64,000 bases of DNA from Clostridia bacterium (GCA_017480115.1 JAFVBH010000053.1:1-64000), one strand, 5' to 3'. Positions 54,515 through 63,331 are shown, counted from the first letter of the stretch. Translations and numbers: made by a program. Notes: a model not told the origin generated them from the sequence alone.

Positions 54515-54638
54515 GATGCCCTCCGTTTTTACCGGCAAGATAGATCAGCAGCACCGAAATATCCGCGGGGCTGACGCCGGAGATGCGGGACGCCTGTCCG
54601 ATGTTCTGCGGCTTGATTTTAGAGAGCTTCTCCCGCGC
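54504..54638 (-). pseudogene. mnmG: C-terminal remainder of mnmG beyond the in-frame stop
   Basis: After the TAG at 54639-54641 the same frame stays open for 44 codons to a TAA at 54504-54506. It reads [20 protein letters not shown]..., then [17 protein letters not shown], which is the normal conserved MnmG C-terminal helical domain that contacts MnmE. Total length would be 627 residues, the family norm. No ribosome site restarts translation here. Confidence 0.9.
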
Positions 54639-56387
54639 CTACAGCCGCAAGCCGGAAATCGATGCGTAGTCCATATCCGCAGCCAGCAGCTTTTCCTCCA
54701 GACGGCGCATCTCCCGAATGTCCGCCGCCTGCCGCCTGATGTAGCCGTCATATTTTGCGTCGATCTCCGCCTGTTCAAAGACCTCGGGCGGATAATCGGG
54801 GCGTTCGGGGTCAAACGGCGCCAGCAATTTATAATCCAACTGCGGGCGTTTCAGCAAGTCGATCAGCTTTACGCCCTTATCGATAGGCGTTGTTTCACGT
54901 GAAACAAGCAGGGCGTTCAGCGCGTCGCTGCTTGCAATTACGGTTTTTTCCATGCGTTTTTTTTCAAGGCAAATCTGTTCCTGCTTTTTCAAAAACCGCT
55001 GATACCGTTCCTCCGAGATCAGTCCCACTCGATAGCCCTTTTCCGTCAGGCGCAAGTCCGCATTGTCCTGCCGCAGGATCAGACGATATTCCGAGCGGGA
55101 GGTCATCATGCGATACGGCTCGTTACAGCCCTTTGTCACCAAATCATCGATCAGCGTGCCGATATAGGAGCTGGCGCGGTCAAGCAAAAAGGGCTCCCTG
55201 CCCTGCACCTTCAGCGCGGCGTTGATACCGGCGATCAGCCCTTGCGCCGCCGCCTCCTCATAACCGCTGGAACCATTGAACTGCCCCGCGCCGTAAAGAT
55301 TTGCCGCGTCGTTAAATTCCAGCGTCGCTTTCAAATGCAACGGATTCACGCAGTCATATTCGATTGCGTACGCCGTGCGCATGACGGCGCAATGCTCCAA
55401 TCCCTTGATGGAATGGATAAAATCCAGCTGCACATCCTCCGGCAGCGAGGACGAAAGCCCCTGCAAATACAGCTCGTCGGTTTCCAAGCCGCAGGGTTCA
55501 ATAAAAATCTGGTGCCGTTCACGGTCGGCAAAACGGACGATCTTATCCTCGATGCTGGGACAGTAGCGGGGGCCCGTGCCCTTGATCTCCCCGCCGAACA
55601 GCGGAGAACGGTGCAGATTTTCAGAGATAATTCGTTTTGTTTCGGCGTTGGTGTACGTAATATGGCAGACAGCCTTATTTTCCGGCGCGTATTCATTGGC
55701 AAAAGAAAAGGGCACGATCTCGCTGTCGCCCTCTTGAATTTCCAATTCAGAAAAATCAACCGTGTTTCGGTTCACGCGGGCAGGCGTACCGGTTTTGAAC
55801 CGACGCAGCTCCATATATTTTTCCAATGAAGAAGAAAGGTTCCGCGCGGGGAACATGCCGTCCGGCCCGCTGTCAAAGGACACGTCGCCGACGAAAATTT
55901 TTCCCGCAAGGAATGTGCCTGTCGCCAGCACCACGGCGGTCGCCCGATAGACCGCCTCAAACTGCGTGACCAGCTCCCACGCGCCGTCGGGCGTTTTTTC
56001 CAGCGAAACGATCTCCGCCTGCTTCAGATCCAGCCGTTCCTGCCCCTCCAGCACGCGCTTCATATATTCCGAATAGCGGCGGCGGTCGATCTGCGCCCGC
56101 AGAGAATGCACCGCCGGACCTTTCCCGAGGTTCAGCATGCGGCTTTGGATCGTATTCGCGTCGGCGGCGATCCCCATTTCACCGCCCAGCGCGTCGATTT
56201 CCCGCACCAGATGCCCCTTGGACGTGCCGCCGATGGACGGATTGCAGGGCATGTTGCCGATCATATCCAAACTGATCGTAAAGCATACCGTGCGGCAGCC
56301 GAGACGCGCGGCGGCAAGGGCGGATTCTATGCCGGCATGCCCCGCGCCAATCACTGCAACATCGTAATTTTCTGCAAAATACTTCAT
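54639..56387 (-). CDS. mnmG: tRNA uridine-5-carboxymethylaminomethyl modification enzyme MnmG, truncated by TAG
   Basis: MnmG with MnmE installs cmnm5 on U34 of several tRNAs. The FAD Rossmann motif VIGAGHAGIES, the conserved ISLDMIGNMPCNPSIGG segment with catalytic Cys, and PRYCPSIEDKIVRF are intact. Translation would stop after ISGLRL at residue 582, about 45 residues short, at a position where homologues usually have Glu or Gln. One base change from GAG or CAG gives TAG. The start lies one base after the stop of the transporter gene upstream and uses GAGGAG within it. A perfect parS lies inside at 54891-54906. Confidence 0.93.
   Translation of the reverse strand: MKYFAENYDVAVIGAGHAGIESALAAARLGCRTVCFTISLDMIGNMPCNPSIGGTSKGHLVREIDALGGEMGIAADANTIQSRMLNLGKGPAVHSLRAQIDRRRYSEYMKRVLEGQERLDLKQAEIVSLEKTPDGAWELVTQFEAVYRATAVVLATGTFLAGKIFVGDVSFDSGPDGMFPARNLSSSLEKYMELRRFKTGTPARVNRNTVDFSELEIQEGDSEIVPFSFANEYAPENKAVCHITYTNAETKRIISENLHRSPLFGGEIKGTGPRYCPSIEDKIVRFADRERHQIFIEPCGLETDELYLQGLSSSLPEDVQLDFIHSIKGLEHCAVMRTAYAIEYDCVNPLHLKATLEFNDAANLYGAGQFNGSSGYEEAAAQGLIAGINAALKVQGREPFLLDRASSYIGTLIDDLVTKGCNEPYRMMTSRSEYRLILRQDNADLRLTEKGYRVGLISEERYQRFLKKQEQICLEKKRMEKTVIASSDALNALLVSRETTPIDKGVKLIDLLKRPQLDYKLLAPFDPERPDYPPEVFEQAEIDAKYDGYIRRQAADIREMRRLEEKLLAADMDYASISGLRL
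54891..54906. promoter_or_regulatory. parS site 2 (perfect) inside mnmG
   Basis: TGTTTCACGTGAAACA, the complete 16-bp palindrome, translated within mnmG as VSRET. Together with site 1 it marks this as an origin-proximal partitioning region. Confidence 0.97.
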
Positions 56388-56388
56388 T

Positions 56389-57906
56389 TTACTCCTCGAT
56401 ACTCTCCGTTTCTCCCGCAGCGGCGCCGGTATCCAGCACCTTGCTTGCCCGAATCTCCGCCAGCTCCCGCATCATTTGCTCGCGGGTCTTGCCGTGAACC
56501 TTAAAGAACCACAGCGTTACCGCCTTTGCCGTTCTGCCCACGGCGGGCGCAAGCGCAAAGACCGCCCACAGGGATTTGAGCATCTGCGGGTTGGTCTGCC
56601 GGACGAGTCTGCCGTTTCGGTAGACGGATTTGATATGCGCCGCTTCGATGATCCCGCTGCTGATAAAAGTGGAAGCGGGATTGATCAGCAGGTTCACATA
56701 GTTCATTGCCGCGGAAACCGTCCCCTCGCTGCGGATTCCGGTTTTCCATTCTATGTAGTCGTACAGATCGCCCGTCAGCGCCGTGGAGCAGTACCGCTGC
56801 ACGCTGTTGAACGCGCCGCAGGCCGTCAGCGCAAGCGTCACCCAAACAAAATTGACAATCGTATTCTTTGTGGGATTGTAACCTACCAAATACATAATAA
56901 AGTATGCGACGCCGCAAAAACCGTAACTAAAGGAGGCAAGATTTTTCAGCCCCATTTTTCTTGTCATTTTCGGCGCGAACGGCAGCACAAAATAGGACGG
57001 CAGCCCCGTCACCAAGCCTGCAATGGTCCCATAAGAGATCTTGCCGAAGCAGTTCAGCCAAAAATCGTTCTGCACCCGCGCGCCCACCGCCTTGCCGACG
57101 GCAAAGAAATTCTTTAAAAGCAAAATCCACATGGGCTGACAAGTCATGACCTGCTTGACGGACTTCCAGATACTGACCTGCTGCATGTCTTCTTTTGTTG
57201 CCAGAGGAACGCGTTCCCGCAGGGCAAAAAAGCCAAACGTGCGGAAAACGATCACCATGGCGATAAACAAAATCGCCCCGCCGCTGTAGATCAGCCGGGT
57301 ATCGACCTTTAGGAAATCCACAAAAAACGGAAACAACGACGGCAGCCACACGCCCAAAAGATCGATATAGGTATCTGTGGCGATCAGGCGGTTGCGCTCC
57401 TCCACGTTGGGCGTCAGATTGAATAGCAGCGCCTGATAAGAGGGCTGATAAAAGGAATTGGCGATCGAGGTCAGATAGTAATCGATGGTAAAGATAATGA
57501 TCAGCGCCAGCTGGGAAAGATGCCCCGGCAGCAGCCACGGCGCCAGCGATCCCGCCACCCATAACGGCAGCGTGAACAACAGATACGGGCGCACGCGTCC
57601 CCAGCGGGTACGGGTACGGTCGATAATGGGGCCGGAAATGGCGTTGTCAAAAGTATCAACGATCAAGGAAACAACGCTGGCAACGGAAAGCGAATTGGGC
57701 TTCGCGTTCAAAAACGTGCGGTAAAAAAAGTCCGACTGCTGACTGTTAAAGGTCTCCCAGTTTTTATCGCCTGCACCGGATAATATGTAAGCGACGTAAT
57801 CCCGCGGCGACAGATAGTTTTTATGCTGCTGTTCCAGCTGCTTTAATATTTCCTCATTTTCCTGCGCGGAATGCTCATGCACGGAGGATACGGTGGTTTC
57901 CGACAT
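56389..57906 (-). CDS. MFS transporter, glycoside-pentoside-hexuronide type
   Basis: A 505-residue protein with twelve hydrophobic segments, a charged N-terminal extension (1-50), and the GPH-family pattern DTFDNAISGPIIDRTRTRWGRVRPYLLF in the first loop (core GPIIDRTRTRWGRVRPY). Members move sugars with cations; substrate unknown. It is translated just ahead of mnmG, an unusual neighbour. Good promoter at 57945-57973. Confidence 0.85.
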   Translation of the reverse strand: MSETTVSSVHEHSAQENEEILKQLEQQHKNYLSPRDYVAYILSGAGDKNWETFNSQQSDFFYRTFLNAKPNSLSVASVVSLIVDTFDNAISGPIIDRTRTRWGRVRPYLLFTLPLWVAGSLAPWLLPGHLSQLALIIIFTIDYYLTSIANSFYQPSYQALLFNLTPNVEERNRLIATDTYIDLLGVWLPSLFPFFVDFLKVDTRLIYSGGAILFIAMVIVFRTFGFFALRERVPLATKEDMQQVSIWKSVKQVMTCQPMWILLLKNFFAVGKAVGARVQNDFWLNCFGKISYGTIAGLVTGLPSYFVLPFAPKMTRKMGLKNLASFSYGFCGVAYFIMYLVGYNPTKNTIVNFVWVTLALTACGAFNSVQRYCSTALTGDLYDYIEWKTGIRSEGTVSAAMNYVNLLINPASTFISSGIIEAAHIKSVYRNGRLVRQTNPQMLKSLWAVFALAPAVGRTAKAVTLWFFKVHGKTREQMMRELAEIRASKVLDTGAAAGETESIEE

Positions 57907-57944
57907 GACAGCCCTTCTTTCGGCATGTATTTTATTCTAAGGTA

Positions 57945-57973
57945 ATTATATATTTATATGGGAGGATTGTCAA
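57945..57973 (-). promoter_or_regulatory. Predicted promoter of transporter-mnmG-rsmG
   Basis: Minus strand TTGACA, 17 bp, TATAAT: full consensus. It is the only promoter I can see for mnmG. Confidence 0.8.
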
Positions 57974-57975
57974 AT

Positions 57976-58250
57976 AAATTCTGATTTACCGGCGTTGCCG
58001 ATAAATCAGAATTTAGGTAGGAGGTAGGAGGGAAAAGGGAGGAGGTTCGGAAATCGCTGCGCGATTTGGATTTATAGAAAGTTGGGCACACCCGCTTGTA
58101 GGGACGGCCACCGGCCGGCCGTCGATTTTACGCATAACCTGACGGACGCCCACTGGGCGTCCCTACAAGCGAAGTCCGATATTTTAATTTATAAATCCAA
58201 CCGCGAAGCGGTTCCGCAATTATTCATCATTCACTATTCATTATTCTGAA
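57976..58250. repeat. Intergenic repeat mosaic between transporter and two-component genes
   Basis: In order: dyad AAATTCTGATTTACCGGC/GCCGATAAATCAGAATTT (57976-58014), purine tract, CGCTGCGCG module, the short inverted-end element (58096-58168), the 'aagcgaagtccgatatttt' module, CCGCGAAGCGG and attcatt iterations. No gene seen. Confidence 0.7.
58096..58168. repeat. 73-bp short form of the inverted-end element, copy C
   Basis: Ends TTGTAGGGACGGCC and GGGCGTCCCTACAA as in copies A and B, but the 75-bp interior with the AATATGCC hairpin is replaced by a short spacer. A deletion derivative or a minimal form. Confidence 0.7.
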
Positions 58251-58396
58251 TTTATTACAACCCCGTAACTTTTTCTTAACCTATCTTAACAAAAACATAT
58301 TCTTTTTATTTCGACAAGGCGATTATTCTATATTCGGGCTTTAAAAAGGCGCTCTCTTATGCTAAAATAATACTGGAACGGAAGGAGGAAAATACA

Positions 58397-59086
58397 ATGT
58401 ACAACGTACTTGTATGCGATGATGACAAATCGATATTGGATTCGCTGCAGATCTATCTGGAGCTGGAGCATTACAATGTGCTGCGCGCCGAAAACGGGCG
58501 GGAGGCGCTGGCGATCGCCGAAGAAAACGAGCTGCACTGCATCATTCTCGACATCATGATGCCGGAGTTGGACGGGCTGAAAGCGACGCTGGAGCTGCGG
58601 AAAAACCGCAACATTCCCATTATCTTGCTTTCGGCGAAAAGCGAGGACATCGACAAAATCCAGGGCTTGAGCTTCGGCGCGGACGACTACGTGACAAAGC
58701 CGTTCAATCCGCTGGAGCTGATGGCGCGGGTCAAGTCGCAGATTCGCCGCTATACGACCCTCGGCAGCATGGAAAAGCGGGAGGGCATGATCGAAAACGG
58801 CGGGCTGGTGCTGGATCTGTCCTCTCATACGGTCACGGTGGACGGCGAGCCGGTGAAGCTGACGGCAACGGAATACGGCATCGTGGAATACCTGATGAAA
58901 AACCGGGGCCGTATCCTCACCACCAGCCAAATCTATGAGGCGGTGTGGAACGAACCCTCCTATTCGGTGGAAAAAACCGTAACCGTACATATTCGACGCA
59001 TAAGAGAGAAGATCGAGATCAATCCCAAAGAGCCCGAATATTTAAAGGTGGTGTGGGGCCTTGGCTACAAAATGGAAAAATTATAA
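58397..59086 (+). CDS. OmpR-family response regulator
   Basis: A 229-residue regulator with receiver domain (acidic DDD at 8-10, phosphoacceptor Asp52 in IILDIMMPELDG, LLSAKSE, Lys in DYVTKPFNP) and a winged-helix output domain (LTATEYGIVEYLMKNRGRIL, KTVTVHIRRIREKI). GGAAGGAGG precedes the ATG. A weak promoter (TTTAAA, 17 bp, TAAAAT) lies at 58340-58368. Its kinase overlaps the 3' end. Confidence 0.93.
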   Translation: MYNVLVCDDDKSILDSLQIYLELEHYNVLRAENGREALAIAEENELHCIILDIMMPELDGLKATLELRKNRNIPIILLSAKSEDIDKIQGLSFGADDYVTKPFNPLELMARVKSQIRRYTTLGSMEKREGMIENGGLVLDLSSHTVTVDGEPVKLTATEYGIVEYLMKNRGRILTTSQIYEAVWNEPSYSVEKTVTVHIRRIREKIEINPKEPEYLKVVWGLGYKMEKL

Positions 59087-61829
59087 TACGGGCTTTCGTA
59101 TGCTGGCAATCTTTCTCGTGATCGTTTCTGCGGTTTCATCGATGCTCACAGGGTATTACACCGTGCGTAATCATCTGCTGTACGATACGGAGAACTCGGC
59201 GGCATATTACAACACCGTGTTTTTTGAATCCTGTATTCAAAATGAGATCGACGTCATCAGTCATTACGCCGAAACGCAGAATAAACAGGCGGTCGCGCAG
59301 CGCGACGCTGAAAATAAGGCGCTGAGCGAAGAATATAAAAATACCCTGCTGGCGCTGAGCGACCTGCTGATGTCCTTGTATCAGAATAAGTTTCAGGCGT
59401 CAACCGATATATTTTCCGGCGCAACGGACGCGTCCGACCATTTTTATCGGTTCCTGCGAATCACCAACGATGACGAGATCGACGAGGAGTATTACTATAA
59501 CTACGTCAATTTACAGTCGCTCCCGCAGATCGACCGGATCTATGATATACGCGAAAACTACCGGATCTCTGTAAATGATCGCGTTGTTGAATCGTACGAT
59601 GATAACGCGATCGACATGGCGCAGACCGTTATGAACCCAACAGTTGCGACTGTGAACACGATCGATCCGCAGCCAACGACGGAACAGGCAGCGGAAACAG
59701 AAACCGCCTATGAGATCGCGACTGTCACTACCGCGCCATTCAACGATATATATGCTTATTACAATGACGAGGCTGACTATTATGAAAGCAGTCGGGAAGC
59801 GATCGAAAACGCCGCGTGGCTGGCAAACGTCTTTAATCTGCGTTGCTGTCTGATCAGTTCCGTCAACACCGTTTACCGCTCGGCGATCGAACTGATGGAC
59901 ATCACCGTGGGCCGCGATACATATTTAGATTATTCTTCCCTTGCAGAAAACAGTTTGGTTCAGTATTTGTTCTATTCGCCCGCTTATGACGAATATTTTA
60001 CCAATATCGAGGCGCTGCAGCCCGAATCTCCCGGCGAAACCATGATGCAGACCGGCGCGAATATCAAGGATATTATCGCGCAGATTCGTAAAAATGCGGA
60101 GAACTCCCCATGGCATATCTTCATCACCGCGGACGGCATTGATCACAATATCGGCAACGGCACCGAGGGAAAATCCACCCTGCGCAATGACTTCTTTACA
60201 GAAACAAAAATGAAAAACTATTCGTCCGAGACAATCGGCGGCGAATTGTATATGTTTAAAAACAGCGGTGAATATGACGAGGATATTTACGCCTATATCG
60301 AACAGAATTTTGAGGACGCGCGCGACCATGCGGATATGTTGTTTTTGATGACCGTTGCGGGCGTGACGGTATTCCTGCTCAGCGCCGCGTATATTCTCAT
60401 CGCGGGCACAGGGCGGCGGATCGCGCTTGACAAACTGTATAACGACTGGCATTTTCTGCTCAGCGGCGGTCTGACGGCGGCGGCTGTCGTTCCCGCAATC
60501 AACATTTTTTCCAATACAATTCTGGAGTATGCGCGTTTCGGCGGGCACTATCACATCATATATTACACCGTAAATAATTTCGATTGGTCGTTTGCTGTAT
60601 GGGAACTGCTGTTCCCCTTGCTGTGCGCGGCGGCGCTGCTGGTACTGTTCGAGTACCTCGTCTCCGTAATCCGCAACGCAAGAAACGGACAGCTGATCCG
60701 GCACTCGTTCTGGTACGCCCTGCCCGCGTGGGGCATACGCAAGGCGCGCGCCCACCGCGGGGAAACGCCGAAGCATTACAGAAAGATGTTTACCGTCACG
60801 CTGATTGCCGGCATTGTATTCATCTTCATCGCGCTGATCTGTGAATTGTCGCTGTTCGACGCTGCGGATGTTGACGCCGTCGCGCCCTTTGTTCTGCTGC
60901 TGACGATTCTTGTGTTTGGCGGGCTGCTGTGGCTGATCCTCTACCATATCCGCGGGTTGGATAAGATCACGGACGCGGCGGAAAAGATCAGAAAGGGCGA
61001 TTACACCGCGAATCTCGATTTTAAAAAGATTCCCCGCCATCTGCGCCCGCTTGCTTCTGACATCATGCAGAACCGCGACGGTATCCGCACTGCGGTCGAG
61101 CAAAGCATTCGGGACGAGCGCATGCGTACCGCGCTGATCACCAACGTCTCCCACGATCTGAAAACCCCGCTGACCTCCATCGTCAGTTATGCGGATCTTT
61201 TAAAAAAATGTGAACTGGAGGACAAGAAAGCCGCGCTGTACGTGGATATTATCAACGAAAAGGCAGATAAGCTCAAGCATCTGATCGAAGATCTGACAGA
61301 GGCGTCAAAAGCAACCACGGGAAATATCAAAATCGAAAAAATCAGGATTAATCTATATGAAATGGCGCTGCAGGCGGTGGGTGAATACAGCGACGAGCTG
61401 GAAAAACGACGCATCGAGACGGTCATCAGCCAGCCCGAAAGCGACGTGATCGTCTATGCCGACAATCGGCAGACCTGGCGGATCATCGAAAATCTGCTGT
61501 CCAACGTCAAAAAATACGCCATGCCCGGCACAAGGGTCTACATCGACGTCCGCAAGCGGGATAAGGACGGCGTGTTCGAGATCAAAAACGTCTCGGAGCA
61601 TCCGCTGAATATCCCCGCCGAGGAGCTGACCCAGCGATTTGTCCGCGGCGATGAATCCCGCACGACCGAGGGCAGCGGACTGGGACTGTCCATCGCAAAG
61701 AGCCTTTGTGAGCTGCAAATGGGGAAATTTGACATCGGCATCGACGGCGATCTGTTCAAGGCAAGCGTCCGCCTCCCGCTGGCGTATATTCCGCAGCCGA
61801 CGGAGCAGCCGCTTGCAAATAACGGATAA
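59061..61829 (+). CDS. Sensor histidine kinase with large extracellular domain and six membrane segments
   Basis: A 922-residue kinase starting at TTG inside the regulator gene (26-base overlap). Layout: membrane segment (about 12-32), extracellular domain to about 430 with a Thr/Glu-rich linker near 200-235, five more membrane segments (about 435-640), HAMP-like region (650-690), HisKA with His698 (NVSHDLKTPLTS), N box ENLLSNVKKYA and G box GSGLGLSIAK. Clearly partners the regulator. The stimulus is unknown, and neighbours (GPH transporter, DUF6054) do not reveal it. Confidence 0.92.
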   Translation: MATKWKNYNTGFRMLAIFLVIVSAVSSMLTGYYTVRNHLLYDTENSAAYYNTVFFESCIQNEIDVISHYAETQNKQAVAQRDAENKALSEEYKNTLLALSDLLMSLYQNKFQASTDIFSGATDASDHFYRFLRITNDDEIDEEYYYNYVNLQSLPQIDRIYDIRENYRISVNDRVVESYDDNAIDMAQTVMNPTVATVNTIDPQPTTEQAAETETAYEIATVTTAPFNDIYAYYNDEADYYESSREAIENAAWLANVFNLRCCLISSVNTVYRSAIELMDITVGRDTYLDYSSLAENSLVQYLFYSPAYDEYFTNIEALQPESPGETMMQTGANIKDIIAQIRKNAENSPWHIFITADGIDHNIGNGTEGKSTLRNDFFTETKMKNYSSETIGGELYMFKNSGEYDEDIYAYIEQNFEDARDHADMLFLMTVAGVTVFLLSAAYILIAGTGRRIALDKLYNDWHFLLSGGLTAAAVVPAINIFSNTILEYARFGGHYHIIYYTVNNFDWSFAVWELLFPLLCAAALLVLFEYLVSVIRNARNGQLIRHSFWYALPAWGIRKARAHRGETPKHYRKMFTVTLIAGIVFIFIALICELSLFDAADVDAVAPFVLLLTILVFGGLLWLILYHIRGLDKITDAAEKIRKGDYTANLDFKKIPRHLRPLASDIMQNRDGIRTAVEQSIRDERMRTALITNVSHDLKTPLTSIVSYADLLKKCELEDKKAALYVDIINEKADKLKHLIEDLTEASKATTGNIKIEKIRINLYEMALQAVGEYSDELEKRRIETVISQPESDVIVYADNRQTWRIIENLLSNVKKYAMPGTRVYIDVRKRDKDGVFEIKNVSEHPLNIPAEELTQRFVRGDESRTTEGSGLGLSIAKSLCELQMGKFDIGIDGDLFKASVRLPLAYIPQPTEQPLANNG

Positions 61830-61880
61830 GTATTGTATAATCAGATTGACGAAAAATACCGGCCGACAGGAGGGCTTGTT

Positions 61881-62207
61881 ATGGCAAAAATGGAAACCGT
61901 CGTCAACGGCGATTTCAATGAAATTCTGGCAAGGATCGAACGCGGGATCATGGGCGGCAGCGTCTCCGCATCGCTGGAGGCAAGCAGCGATTTTGCCGAC
62001 GGCAGCGCCCACTGCAGCGTGCGGGTATTCGAGCGCTACAGCTATATCGGCGGCAACCGCGTCAGTCTGAGCGTGACCCTCTTTCAGGGCGGGAGCGGAA
62101 GTATTCATCTTTCCGCCGTCACCTCCGGCGGCAGCCAGGCGATGTTCTTTAAGCTCAACACCTTCGGCGAAGAGGCGTTTCTCGATAAGCTAAGGGAAAT
62201 TTTGTGA
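61881..62207 (+). CDS. DUF6054-like small protein
   Basis: The ATG at 61881 follows GACAGGAGGG; the longer frame lacks a ribosome site. The 108-residue protein is Gly/Ser-rich with strands alternating (GIMGGSVSASLEASSDF, YIGGNRVSLSVTLFQ). I believe it matches DUF6054, of unknown function. It lies 51 bp after the kinase and may share its transcript. Confidence 0.7.
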   Translation: MAKMETVVNGDFNEILARIERGIMGGSVSASLEASSDFADGSAHCSVRVFERYSYIGGNRVSLSVTLFQGGSGSIHLSAVTSGGSQAMFFKLNTFGEEAFLDKLREIL

Positions 62208-62227
62208 TTCAAACAATTATCTGAAAT

Positions 62228-62259
62228 ACCGGCAGTGAGACGTATATCCCACTGCCGGT
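62228..62259 (+). terminator. Hairpin after the DUF6054 gene
   Basis: ACCGGCAGTG/CACTGCCGGT perfect arms; tail AAAATTT is weak, so termination is likely but not certain. Confidence 0.5.
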
Positions 62260-62377
62260 AAAATTTGAATGATTTTTGCCTTGGCTTAAAAATTGCTCTG
62301 TTACATACTGTACGCAGGCGGAAACAAAAAAGATGAATTTGCTTTTTTTACAGATGAATGCGAACCAGCAGAATCAT

Positions 62378-62809
62378 TTACCGCCATGTTTTTGGAATAT
62401 ATTTTGGCACATCCTGCATACTTGTCTCCCGTAAAGCAAAAGCACGGAAACTATGCTTCCATGTACTGCTTTGCCCAACGTTCTTCAGAAGTAAACTTCC
62501 TGAATCATCTTCAAGCAGACCGGCGCAATTGGAAAAGTTGCCATTGACCGCAACAGTTCCAATATGATGAAGCCTTCGGTCGGGCAGAAGTTCAATATCG
62601 GAAAACCATGCAATTGTGTATAGCGGTGCGCTTAATATATCGGCGAGTGTGATACTCTGAACAGAAAGCGGTATCTCTTCGGATATTGCAAACAAGGAGT
62701 ACTCCCGCTGACGAAACAAAAATATTGCGCCATATGTCTTTTTACAGGCAGTGTAGTAAAATACCTGACCTGCAGTATATTCGGTTGTGTTTTTGAGAAT
62801 CATCCCCAT
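62378..62809 (-). CDS. Hypothetical protein, uncertain
   Basis: A 143-residue frame on the minus strand with GGGGGAC about nine bases before the ATG. The sequence looks protein-like (GAIFLFRQREYSLFAISEE, ILSAPLYTIAWFSDIELL, CAGLLEDDSGSLLL), but no family is recognised. A shorter plus-strand frame (62293-62547) overlaps it without a ribosome site. It may be a degraded gene. Confidence 0.4.
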   Translation of the reverse strand: MGMILKNTTEYTAGQVFYYTACKKTYGAIFLFRQREYSLFAISEEIPLSVQSITLADILSAPLYTIAWFSDIELLPDRRLHHIGTVAVNGNFSNCAGLLEDDSGSLLLKNVGQSSTWKHSFRAFALRETSMQDVPKYIPKTWR

Positions 62810-62922
62810 CGCGGCAGTCCCCCGCTATCCATTCTCTTTAGCCGTGTTAATGGACGCAATCAGTCTCCAATCATTTGATATAAAAAATATAGAAGAATTG
62901 TACCTGTTTTACAATGAATACG

Positions 62923-63077
62923 TGAAATATCTCGCTGACGCGAGATGTGAAATAATGGCTTCGCCATTATGAAATTTTGCGGCAATGCCGCAAATTGAAA
63001 TGAAATTTGCCCACGTTCGCGTAGCGAACATTTCACACGCCGCAGGCGTATTTCACTTGCCCGAAGGGCAAATTTCG
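62923..63077. repeat. Array of short palindromes within a larger dyad
   Basis: Successive hairpins CTCGC-tgac-GCGAG, ATAATGGC-ttc-GCCATTAT, TTTGCGGC-aat-GCCGCAAA, GTTCGC-gta-GCGAAC, ACGCC-gca-GGCGT and TTGCCC-gaa-GGGCAA, separated by gaaat/atttc spacers. The outer arms GAAATTTGCCC (63002) and GGGCAAATTTC (63066) also pair. No gene. Confidence 0.75.
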
Positions 63078-63080
63078 TTG

Positions 63081-63112
63081 AAAAAACGACGTGTCGAAAC
63101 ACGTCGTTTTTT
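63081..63112 (-). terminator. Terminator after tRNA-Ala
   Basis: AAAAAACGACGTGT/ACACGTCGTTTTTT perfect 14-bp arms around CGAA, immediately after the tRNA on the minus strand. Confidence 0.85.
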
Positions 63113-63113
63113 C

Positions 63114-63189
63114 TGGTGGAGACGAAGAGGATCGAACTCTCGACCTTACGGATGCGAACCGTACGCTCTCCCAGCTGAGCTACGCCCCC
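63114..63189 (-). tRNA. tRNA-Ala (anticodon CGC)
   Basis: Minus-strand cloverleaf with anticodon stem TACGG/CCGTA and loop TTCGCAT, T arm GAGTTCGATCC and encoded CCA. Acceptor GGGGGCG/CGTCTCC contains the G3-U70 pair that identifies alanine tRNA. Confidence 0.93.
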
Positions 63190-63331
63190 ACGACCTGATT
63201 ATTATAACACAGATTTTTTATCTTGTCTATATCTATTTTAAAAATTTTTTATTCTCTTTATAAAAAGTGCGGCCTGTTCTGACCGCACTTTCATGATACT
63301 TACATATTTTTTTCCGTTATTCGCTGCCGCA

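Noticed and set aside
54639..54641. Genome-wide reassignment of TAG as an amino acid
   Set aside because: TAG is a proper stop of the radical SAM gene at 4917-4919, whose overlapping partner frame depends on it; only one conserved gene in the window has an internal TAG.
62293..62547. 84-codon plus-strand frame starting with TTG
   Set aside because: No Shine-Dalgarno and it overlaps a better supported minus-strand frame; could be a degraded gene but nothing confirms it.
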